This document shows positions 54,198 to 64,000 of a stretch of DNA of 64,000 nucleotides, in pieces. The stretch covers positions 22,194,165-22,258,164 of the forward strand of contig OX424564.1 in the NCBI GenBank assembly GCA_949152475.1, read 5' to 3'. This stretch comes from Terebella lapidaria (Eukaryota; Annelida; Polychaeta; Terebellida; Terebellidae). The notes under the pieces were generated by a model, which saw only the letters and a program-made list of their open reading frames with translations, did no database searches and was not told the origin of the DNA. Both the position numbers and the translations under genes were made by a program. Numbering within the stretch: the stretch's first letter is position 1; each line of letters opens with the position of its first letter.

Positions 54198-57083
54198 GAT
54201 GCGGAACTGGATGATGCTCCTGTATGGGATCCGTCCGGTCAGCATCCGCGGACTCCGGACGAGCGTGTGCGCCGTATGGTGGGCCTCCCGGACCTCTCTG
54301 ACCCGTCAGATGATGGACTGGGTGGCTATCAGCCAGATGACGGCGATCCGCAGGTACCCCCACTCCCTCCAGTACCTGCGGATGACGGGCGGCCACGCCG
54401 GAAACCACGTGCGCCAGCCCGGTATGGGTGGGAATAACCTTCCGCCCATGCGGATGCGTCTGCGGTACCCGTCGGTCATACTATGGATGGGTTTTAGGTC
54501 GTTCCGTGAGAGTCCGCACGACTTACCTCCGCGGGTGGCTACTTTGTGGCTATCTTCGGAGTTGAGGTCCGCGGAGACTTTCATGTCGTAACGCCGCCGC
54601 TCCGCATCCGCCCTCCTGTAGTTTCTAGCGCCAGGGACGTGCGGATGGCCTGTCCGCACCTTGTGGACGGCTGTCCGGCGTAATCCGCACAACGGTTACG
54701 CTGGCCGGACGAAATTACTGATCCGGCCGGACGCCCCTGGTCCCGGGACAACCTCTTATATGGCCAGACTGAGGTTGGGATTTACGTCCGCTACGGGAGA
54801 AGCGCCTTCCCACGGATTTGGGGAACTGGCTCTGGACGCGGGGATAGTGTCCGCAGGTGAGGACTGATGTCCGCGGTTCGTCCGCGTGACTCGTCTGGCG
54901 TCCGCGGCGCTTTAAGATGACGCACTTCGGTGTAGTTCTCCCCCGTGAGCCACTACTGTAATTGCGGTTATAGTAGTTTAAGGTTTCTACGACAGGAAAC
55001 CGTTTACCATTATTTATAATGGACCGGCTGTTAAGTCCGCGCATGCGGACCAGCCGCGGCAGTGGGGGACGCTCATTTTCGTCCGGATCGCACCTTATAA
55101 TACGCGGTCCGGCCGGGATGACCGGATCCCCGGCCCCTTTCTAAGAAGGGGGTCGTATTGTACATGCGCAGCATGCTTTGTGGCTTTTAATCCCTATCAT
55201 TGTCATTGGATAAGGTCAATATGCCAAATTTATGGTGGGCGTTTGTTCTGGACTCCGTCCGCGGGCAGTTCCGGACGTCCGCCGGCTATTGATTTCATCA
55301 TGTTAGGGATCCTCTAGATTGGGCGCCGGCATGACGGGCACGTTCCCCCTAGCCATAGGGGCTACGGACCATGCCGGCTCCGCGTCTAATCTATTGGTTC
55401 CGCGCTCCGGTAGTCGTTTGGATTGGCTCTGGGTTGGACCGGACACCGCTCCGCGGTCGGGCTGTACGTTGGGATTGCTAGTGGGCGGGTCGCTACCGCC
55501 CATAGGGCGCCCAATTGTCTGTCCGGACGTCATGGGTATGTCCGATCGCCCTGTAAGCGTACCAGCGGCTATGGGGAGTGATTTTGTTTATTTTCCATCT
55601 CACCTTATTATTTAGTGAGTGGATTATATAAGCCACAAGTGTGCGGCATGTCTCTGGAGAATTCTGTTCTTGCTCGATTAATGACACAATTGAGACAAGT
55701 ATGTGAAATTTCCTTTCCGGTGCAATAGAGAGTAAGAAATCGGGAGATTTCCGCTCTCGAAAGAGGGGTGTAAGGAATTGCGTTAATTTTGACAGTGACG
55801 GATTGATGTGCATATCCGAAAAGACTGGAGAATGACAATTTATTGTTGTTTTCGTCTGACATAATCGTAACAACCACAAGTTAGTGGTTACTGTCAATTT
55901 TAAGCCCAATTTCCACCTTGCTGTGTGATTAATTTTACGTCATTGACCGCCGGTGCGGACGCTAAAGCGAATGACTAATCTTAATTACAATATATATTTG
56001 CGAGGTCCCCCGGGATAGAAATACATTTTCTACCCGTATACATGGAGTGTGAGGAGTCACCGGAGGGAAATGATTGTTTCCGCATGAGTTTATAGTGTTT
56101 GAATTTTGGTTCGAGCAATGTGTCATTTTGACCGGGGACAGAAGTTTTCAGTGACTCCGCGTGCGCTGCTACGCGTGTAGAATAGCTGTCAACATTTGCT
56201 GCATGTATATTTATACAACAATGTCGAACCCGGATTATTTATTTAATCTCCAGATGTGTAGCGCATTTGTTTTGTGCCATCCGCATTTCGTCCGCTGATG
56301 CCGCGCTGGATCCCGCGGGATCCGCGTGTCCGGTGTTCGAGATGCGGGTGATTTTGCCAGTTGTAAATTCCCCAGGCGGGCCGTGCTGGAGATGTGCGGG
56401 CGGGCGGGCGGCTGCATGTTAGTGCAGACGTCCGTCCATCTGCGTGTCTTTACACAGGCCTGTGCGGGTTGCAGTTTACAGGTACTGGCAGTCGATGCGG
56501 CTTGCCGCGTTGGCTTTGATAGCTGTCTGCGACAGCTGTCCGCAGGTGTATGTGTGTCTGCTAGATGTACATATGTCATGCGGGCGTGCCGGAGTCGCTC
56601 CCGCGGCTCCGCCCTGCCTCAGACCCGTTCTGCGGATCTGAGGAGCCGGCCGGCAGGGCGGTCGGCAACATTTTTAGAGGTACTATTACTTTTGATCACT
56701 CGGTGTGTCGTTTTACAAAATTTCTAAATTTAAAGTCTAACCTTAAAGATATTCCAAAGACTCGACACACCGTCCTTTTATAACGGATGACCTTCCAAGG
56801 TCATCACACGGTTTTGGACCACCTCGGTCAAAAAAAAAAAAAAAAAAAAAATTTTAGCTTGTTTATGAGGGTTTATTCAAAATTGCAAAGCGCGTTATAG
56901 TTTACTCCGTAAGTCCGGGGGTAGTTCCCCATTCTTCCAAAAGGGACTCTTAAAGTCCTAGTGTCTTGCGCCGTGACTTCCGGGCGTTGCCATCTTGCCT
57001 TCTTCCGGACCCCGCCATGCGAAGCCTTCGTCGGGTTTTGGCTGTTTTGGGCGCGGGCGGAACATGTTGGGGACCAACATTGT
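54198..57083 (+). other. Ty3/gypsy long 3' non-coding region
   Basis: 2.9 kb with no credible ORF and no env-like gene. The first part is crowded with TCCGC/TCCGG words. A second polypurine-like AAGAAGGGGG lies at 55,143-55,152. Near the end are arms CGGTGTGTCG (56,701-56,710) and CGACACACCG (56,763-56,772), a perfect GATGACCTT-CC-AAGGTCATC palindrome (56,786-56,805) and a 22-A run (56,830-56,851). Confidence 0.7.
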
Positions 57084-57093
57084 AAGAAGGGGG
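57084..57093 (+). promoter_or_regulatory. Polypurine tract (plus-strand primer site)
   Basis: AAGAAGGGGG followed by TAA and then the 3' LTR TG; the expected position for second-strand priming. Confidence 0.8.
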
Positions 57094-57096
57094 TAA

Positions 57097-57833
57097 TGTG
57101 GCGATTTTGCCCTAAGCACGCGGCAGGTGATTGTAAACATAAATGCCATTTATGTGGCCTTTTCGTACTTGGCCTTGTTTTGACATGCTCCGTTCGAGCG
57201 TGCGTTGCCACGGCGACGTATTGTAATTTACGTTCCAGTAAACTATAACAATGGATCGATTTAACCTCGCGTGCGCCCTACAGTTTCTGGTGTATTATAT
57301 ATACACTGGAAGCGACTCGTTCGAGGAGATTGTCCAAGATCGAGAGACAGGACGCACACGAGGCTCGGCCATGAGCTTTGTGTTCCCTGTTTGCGAGTAG
57401 TGGGCTCCTAGAGCCCTGGGGACGATTTCCGTGGGGAGGCCCGGGCTGGGAGAGACGAGTTGCTGACTCGGGGGCCTTCGGCCCTGTGGATCGCCAGCTC
57501 TCTCCCTTCCCGGGACATGTGACAGAGGCTCTGGCCAGCATGTCGGACTGTACGGGGTTCCGTCCCCGAGGCAGACCGCGGCTCGCCAGGCCCCGCCAGT
57601 TAACACCGTAGGGATGAACTAGTTTCTGAACGGTGTCCGTAGGCCTGGGAGTGTCGGGTGGGCTGTTACCTGGTTACCGTTAATGATGAAGTAGTTACCG
57701 TGTCCGCCGCGACCTCCGGTGAGCGGCCCTGCCGCGAGGATCCGGAATAGCGGATGCGCGTCCGCAAGGACTCGGATGAGAGAGGACTATCCTCGAGGAT
57801 CCCGAAGAGCGGACGGTAGTCAATAACTTTACA
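57097..57833 (+). repeat. 3' LTR, Ty3/gypsy element
   Basis: 737 bp starting TGTGGCG and ending TTTACA, bounded by the polypurine tract on the left and ATAT on the right. The first 299 bp look identical to the 5' repeat; the last 438 bp have no clear partner at the 5' end. Confidence 0.82.
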
Positions 57834-57837
57834 ATAT

Positions 57838-60800
57838 AAATAGCATACTGGGATTTGTCGCGAAGCATTTTGTATTGAAATAATCTGGATGTTCTCAATT
57901 TGTCATCGAAACCATTGCACCAACACATGGATCAGGGAGACCTGTGTGCTAACTTGAGCTGGCTACTCAAAGCGAGTGGTCGTTCATCGTGCGGTCTACT
58001 CGAACGTTTCCTCGCTCGTCGAGATGTGTGGGTGCAGACAATGTTTGTGTTGTCAAGTTTCCAATTGAAATTTCAAGGGGAAGACATGTTAACGATTGGA
58101 TCTTCAGTCGAAGGAAATATGACACGGATACATCGCCCTTCCATATATTGACGCTCTGTGTTATGTTGCTGGGTTACAGAAAATAGATCTATTCGTAAAT
58201 TTGAAAGGCAATAACTCATATATGTTGTTGTGATATGTATTTTTATTATTTAGATTTAATTTGATATTTGTCAGAGATCGATCTATCCGTGACTTTGAAA
58301 ATATAACTTACACGCTGTAGGATCATTCATGTATTCGGAATACATGTATTTGAATTCAAATTGATAATTTTCAGAGGCATCGCTGGCTAACACACTCCCA
58401 CCAAACCACGTCCAGTTAACCTGATAGTTGAAATTGCTGGCATTTATAGTTGCTGGCTAACTGTATCATTTTCATAAAGGGTTAATAGCTCATTGGGTTT
58501 GGATCTTTTTCGTTGTGTTCTCCTGGGCACATTTTGTCCATAATATGTTACCTGTACTCACCATTTTTAGACTCAATACCTCGCTTTTTTCTTACTTCCT
58601 GGAGTGTCGACCAGACCTACCAAGAAAACAACATTTTGGTGACAGATGCTTTCGGGACTGAGAGAAGCAATTAGTTGAAGACTTGTTTACTTGTTTACAA
58701 TGTATTGTCATGTTATATAAGATGAAAAGTTATTTATTTATTTTACCATATATTAACGTGCTCACCGACCTGAAATAAAGTGCACTAGAGCACGTTGAAT
58801 GCGAGGATTTATGGACAAGTGTCACATGTGGTGCAGGAAATGTTCACTCTCTCCTCGAACAGATATCAGCCTTTTCTCTGTTTGTATCATTGCGATGTTG
58901 GGTTTGTTTGAGATCATTGCTTTCTTCGTTCGCTTCCCATAGGCCTACAATACAACGTTTCACGTATATCAAAGAAATTACACTTCAACATTACACCTGT
59001 ATGTGATAAACTCTTTTAATTAAAACGCCAGTAGTGTATAATTCACATGAATCTATGGTTGTCTTGTAATTGAATATGGAAAAATTCGAGAATAAAACTA
59101 TAAAACTACCAAACTACTTTCCATTTTTAGATTTAGCCAATAGACAGACCATAAAAGACAGAAGATATCCCGAGATGAAAGAAAAAAATTCTGAAGGACA
59201 TGATTTTTTTTTGTAGAAGCAATCATTCATCGTCTGAAACACTCGAGGAAGGTGTGGTCACAACACAAAGGATGTCTGGAACATATAAAGGAATCGATAT
59301 TTATATTATTGTCTGGACATTTTTGGGACAAGGCCGGTCAATCAATAGGATACAGTGTAATCAATTAGGTATCCATACATATGTTCATGCAGTTGTCTTG
59401 TCAGACTAGATTATCCACATAACATACATGTAAATTTTCGCATTGACCGATATACATTAAAAAAAAAAAACCTATATTGCTTACAATGTGGGCATATAGG
59501 ATGGTTTCGGTGTCCAAGAATAAAGTACTTCACTTCCTTTTCTGAACCGTGTAAATATGGTTTGATATATGTGAACTGAAAATGGTCCATTCTGGATGCT
59601 ATGAACCATTGTTCATGTATTACGATCCACAACATGCACCCAACACACACGGATATAATGACCAATATATAAATTATAGTTAGTAATATAAATGATATAC
59701 TCTTCAGAGAATTATTCTCGACTTGCAAGGTTCGTACAAAGAAATCGGAATAGGCCTGATGATTATTTGTACATATAATGGCTTGGGCATATGAAAAGGC
59801 GAATTGCACTATCGTATATGTACAAGAACTATTTAATTCTAATGTCGATTGTAGAAACATTATCGTTATTGCCAATGGTAATATGTATGTATATGTATCA
59901 ACCTATTACCGCCAAAACAATAGGTTTTGATGATGACAATAAATAACTCAACATCAAAAATTTATGGAACAGAAATAAGACCCAAGCAAACATTGATATA
60001 ATAAACACACTGTCTGGCATCACCAGGGGCAGGCATTGCGTAAAAATAGTGAATACAATGTGTAAATATATATGTCAAAACCCCTTTTAATTAACTATAA
60101 CGACGTTTGTCCACAATTATTGTATGTACATGAGCAAAAAAATGTATGTAACATGCATGAACATGTGATCATCTCGTATTTCAACAGACAAAAAACTAAA
60201 AACAAACAAAACTAGCTATATATCGAAGGATGTCTCTAGATTTTGCCAATCAACAGACCATAAAAGACAAATGATATCCCGATATAATAATCTGAAGGAC
60301 AAGTTGTCTTTTGTGGTAGTAAGATCTTTAGCCGTCTGAAACATGTCAACAAAGCACAAACGATGTCTGGAACATCAAAAGGAATCGATATTTATATAGT
60401 TATCTGAACACTTCGGGACAAGGTCGCTCGATCTGAAGGATACAGTGCAACCAATTAGGTATCCATACGTGTGTTCGGCTGTTTTGACACACTCAGCTAT
60501 CCACAAATAGATCTATAGTTAACCTCATTTTATGAATGTAGGTGAAAGCTCTAACTTTGTGACATGGATTGTAACTGGTAATTCATTTTAACTAATCCAG
60601 TTCCATATAACTGTTTATATGTATAACCATTATAGCACACAAGTTAACAGACTACCAAGCGTAATCTCAGATGATCATTTGTTTCAGATCCCGTATTTAA
60701 GCTATTTTTTTCACCGTATTTTTTTTGATGAACGCCACAACAGCGACCAATATATAGATATAAATTACAGTTACCAATGTACATAATGATACTACATGTG

Positions 60801-61042
60801 TGAGGTTTATTTAAAAAAAACACTGCTGAATTATTAAATGAATGCCCTTAGAGTGGCTAAAGTCATACGAAATTTTCAGGAGAATTGCACTACAGTATAG
60901 TACAAGAACTACTTCACTGTACAGTCTCTGCCTCTTGATAGCAGTTTCCAACCTACAGTTACCGGTACGCAATTTTTTATTGTCGAAAACTTCTGTCGAT
61001 CATATATCTATATATACGCAATCAAAATTAAATTCAGTGTCG
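57838..61042. other. Non-coding part of duplication copy B
   Basis: Aligns with 39,296-43,295 of copy A except for the missing TIR element and some local indels (for example near 58,390-58,500). It repeats the same inner duplication (59,110-59,420 with 60,240-60,510). No confident gene. Confidence 0.6.
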
Positions 61043-63789
61043 TTATCGCGGATATTCAAATTCATCTAAAACTTGTTCACATTCCCCAGTCATTGCACGG
61101 ATCACATCCTCTGGTAATTCTGTTCTCCACCTATTGGCAATGGTTGTAGAGTTGGCCTTCTTCCCCGAACCTCCAGTGTTAATTTCAAACCAGTCGTTGA
61201 CCTCTTTCGGAACGACCAGGTCTAGCTGTCCATACACCGAGGATAGAACCCCCATCGGGTCTTCGGAGAGGTTCTCGTACCGCGTGAAAACGATGTCCGC
61301 GGGGTCGCGAAGTTTCTGTAGGGACTGGAAATCGTCGTGCATTCTGTGGCAAACCCCTGAAGCCTTGATCCTCATATCTTCCGTCTTGTAGGCAGACTTG
61401 CGTGACGGCCCCAGCTGGTGTCTAGAGCGGAGCATGCCTCTTGGGTCACGTACGTAGAAGACGACCCTAAGATCTGGTAGGAAACTCAACATTCTCGGTA
61501 TCATATACAACCCAACGCGTATTGTCTTGATAGCTCGAATACTGGACGACTGGCAAGCTTCTATGGCGAGGGGAAGGCATTTCTTGATGGTGGCTTCTGA
61601 GTGATACTTCTCCCCTGCTTGTCGCATGCACGCGCGGTACGGTCGGAGTTTCAGAGATTTGTCCCAGCTCGTGACGAAGAAATGAGTCAGAAATTCTCTT
61701 GGCAGTGCTGCCAGGTCACAGGTGAAGATCTTTGCCAAGGCTGAGACCTGTTCGTCAATGAAATCTTGGTTGTAGTGACTGAAAGAATCAAACCTAACGT
61801 TAGTAGTAGTGGTACTAGTAGTATAACTGTTGATATTCTGGATGAGTGGTTATTGCTGCACATATCACAAAAGAAATCATCATTGTGTTACCTTTTCGAG
61901 CCGTTCACTGTCTGATAAATCCCATTCTGTACTTTCAAACTCTTGACATGTGGCAAAGGACGTAAAGCATTGAGCGGTTCAAACCAGTAGAACGTATCTG
62001 GGTTCTGATTGAGCGACTGGCCGAGGAAGGTTGATCCTCCTCGAAAGTAAGTGACTAGCAGGATACATGTTGCATTCGTGTAGCTCGGTTTCACATCTAG
62101 ACCACCGGCTAGCTCCGGCGGAGGTTCGTTCTTTCCTTTATTCACTGGTTTATCCGTCAAATTAGGCTCATCCACTGAAGACGAATTGTATTCACTGTCA
62201 TAATCATCTTCCATGGCTAAGGCGCCGTGTGTAGTTTCTTCTTCCTCTTCTTCTTCTTCTTCTTCATATTCTTCTTCTTTCACTGGGGTAGATTTGTCTT
62301 CGCTGTCGTAATCATCTGCCATGGTGAGGGCGTCAGGTGTATTTTTCGCCACTGCATGACCAATATGTGATGCTATATGGTGACTGTTTACGCGCGTTAT
62401 TCCATCTCCACCAGGAATGAATCTCAAATCATTGCTGATCCCACGTTCACTCCAGCCCTGCAATTCGATGTGATAGTAGTATGCACAAGTATACATAAAA
62501 TAATACATTATTTCAATTGTATAAACATACTTTCTATCATCGAGAAAGTGATCATTCCATTCTTAATCAAAAGTTGTACGTTTCGTCCGCAATTATTTAA
62601 AACGAGAATACCAATTATTCTCTGTAAGAGTAATGGAGACAACCGACAAAGTATTTATGACTTGGCAAACTATTCAGCTTGTGTGAAACACACCACGATA
62701 TGACACTAGGTAGCATACCAAGTAAAGATTCTGAGCTGAATACTTGTCAAAATACGACATTAGTTCAGTCAAATATCAGTCAAGTCCAAGAGATGGAAAG
62801 GCAAGTCCAAACATAAGGAAAGGCCCCGAAGCCCCCGGCAGTTTACCAGGTTAAATAATCATCACGAGTATCACATATCCATATTGCAAAAAAAAAATCA
62901 CACCCCAATATATTTTATTTCTGGGAGGGCAATTTGTGGTGAACGTAAACTTGAATTTGATGTCAAGGTCAATTCAGGCCAAGTTCAAAGTCACCAAAAA
63001 GAGGCTTCCTATATGACTTTCTATATGTTCACAGTACAAACCTAAGCTTGTCCAAGTTTTCCGTCGCTAGGAGCGAATTTTGTCCATTTCCTCGACGTGA
63101 ACTTTCTACCTTTTTGGGTAATAATGAACTTATTACCCAATCAAGGTCACCCAAGGTCAAATTAGCAGTCACCAATGTATCTGCACCCAGTCTGTACAGA
63201 CGTCTACATATTCTCCCATCATGAGTTATTAAAAAAAAAATCCCTTTACTGGGGACTCTTCCATATACACTCACCGCACAAAGTTTCGGGAGTTCCAATA
63301 TTTTGGTCTCGATGGAAAAGACGTTTGGAAATTTTCCGTGTACAAATAAAACGCTGTTTTCAAATTTGGGGAATAAAAAAGCAGGAATAATACTATTGAG
63401 ATAATTCCAAAATAAAAAGCAGTTACTATGGACTATCCATATAGCATCACCATGCAAAATTTTCAACGGATTCAGTCAAATGGTCTCGGAGAAGACGTTT
63501 GAATAATAGCCACCAATTCAGAAAACGCAAAATGAATTAAAAAAGATACATGTATGCCTCTCTTTGAAGGTATTTTTGTTCGAAATTTCTGGAACGATCA
63601 TCAATGAACCATGAATATATAGCTATAGGTTTAATAACCTAATGAAGTAATCTCAAATTCGTGAACATGAACAATATATATGATTTATACCCAATACTCA
63701 CATATATTTTCAGTGAATCCCAGTAGAAGGCCCATAGAGAAGAAACGATGAACAGGGATCCGATGGCGATAATTAACGGCTTCAAGTAT
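61043..63789 (-). CDS. Carbohydrate sulfotransferase (CHST family), copy B
   Basis: Minus strand, exons 63,789-63,702, 62,457-61,892 and 61,778-61,043, with the same lengths, phases and motifs as copy A: membrane anchor (LIIAIGSLFIVSSLWAFYW), poly-Glu acidic stem, TYFRGGSTFLGQSL and VFYVRDPRGMLRSR. The catalytic exon differs by only a few codons (for example CE for CD before the final QVLDEF). The Glu run is about one residue shorter and the first residues of exon 2 differ. Expected role: PAPS-dependent Golgi sugar sulfation, acceptor unknown. The 5' start is not resolved and may lie beyond the window. Confidence 0.84.
62458..63701 (-). other. Sulfotransferase copy B intron 1
   Basis: Matches 44,742-45,914 of copy A with more divergence than the exons. 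No gene within. Confidence 0.55.
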
Positions 63790-64000
63790 CTGAATCACAA
63801 AGTCATTTTACCTCGTTTAATCGCACAAAGGTAAAGCAATTACAGTTTAATTGCTGAAATGAAAAAATAGTTCACGAGTGCATGCATTTTAATTATTTCA
63901 CGATGAAATCATGTCCGTTGAAATATGTGAGATACAAACTCATGCAAATAGAACAGAAATAAAAAAAACCCGAAAACTCAACATGCCACTATAATTCCTG

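Larger units (their letters stand above)
47560..57833 (+). mobile_element. Ty3/gypsy LTR retrotransposon, recent but defective
   Basis: 10,274 bp from TG to CA, flanked by ATAT. Order: 5' terminal repeat, gag, protease-reverse transcriptase, RNase H-integrase (a Ty3/gypsy order), 2.9 kb non-coding, polypurine tract, 3' LTR. It is GC-rich and CpG-rich against AT-rich host DNA, consistent with a recent arrival. Defects: a frameshift in pol near 51,830, and a 5' terminal repeat that matches only the first 299 bp of the 737-bp 3' LTR. It is absent from the matching site in duplication copy A. Confidence 0.92.
46862..64000. repeat. Segmental duplication, copy B (continues beyond window)
   Basis: Matches copy A from the ATTCTCCGAACAAA region. 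Differences from A: it lacks the stretch equivalent to about 38,031-38,655, lacks the 820-bp TIR element, and carries the Ty3/gypsy element at 47,560-57,833. The tail (63,790-64,000) still aligns with copy A, so the unit extends past the window. Confidence 0.85.

Noticed and set aside
55493-55909. 138-codon minus-strand frame in the Ty3 element 3' region as an env or accessory gene
   Set aside because: No membrane, signal or other recognisable motif, and opposite strand to the element.
56830-56851. Poly(A) run as the tail of a LINE or processed gene
   Set aside because: No coding or known retroposon sequence precedes it, and no target duplication was found; kept only as an observation.

Overview
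This is metazoan nuclear DNA. It has long spliced genes with GT-AG introns, AT-rich non-coding DNA and many kinds of eukaryotic transposon. The host is probably an aquatic invertebrate. The element mix (DIRS, L1/Tx1-type LINE, Ty3/gypsy, satellite-cored repeats with terminal hairpins) and the duplicated carbohydrate sulfotransferases would suit a lancelet or other invertebrate deuterostome, but I cannot settle the taxon from sequence alone.

Left part (1-33,100): one large plus-strand gene, the orthologue of the centrosomal scaffold CEP192/SPD-2. I resolved 39 coding exons (7,602-32,047) whose phases all agree. They encode about 2,575 residues, close to the length of vertebrate CEP192, and run to the natural stop. 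The true N-terminus lies upstream; a candidate upstream exon sits at 831-918. The introns hold an apparently intact DIRS tyrosine-recombinase retrotransposon (1,025-7,591), a short TIR element (15,921-16,600), an antisense 5'-truncated L1/Tx1-like LINE (20,470 to about 23,430) and a 4-kb satellite-cored element (25,463-29,440) that itself contains a second satellite-cored element (26,262-27,817).

Middle (33,271-37,907): three more non-autonomous repeats, B (33,271-34,614) and the nested pair D' (35,045-37,907) and D (36,130-37,600). They share an unusual terminal design with the two elements in the CEP192 intron: a 5' hairpin whose first arm is repeated, inverted, just before a second hairpin at the 3' end.

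Right part (about 37,930-64,000): a tandem segmental duplication. Each copy carries a minus-strand, three-exon Golgi-type carbohydrate sulfotransferase gene (43,296-46,002 and 61,043-63,789). The copies differ by discrete events. Copy A has an 820-bp TIR element with a TAA target duplication. Copy B has a 10.3-kb Ty3/gypsy retrotransposon (47,560-57,833) for which copy A preserves the empty site (39,292-39,295). That retrotransposon is recent (299 bp of terminal repeat look identical) but defective: pol is frameshifted and the 5' terminal repeat lacks the last 438 bp of the 3' one.

The best candidate for something under-described is the family of hairpin-ended, satellite-cored elements. Their shared architecture is supported by compensatory changes in the 5' stem, by two insertions at GAATTTT sites, by dimeric higher-order repeats of 147 and 134 bp, and by dense TCAAGGTCA-type nuclear-receptor half-sites.
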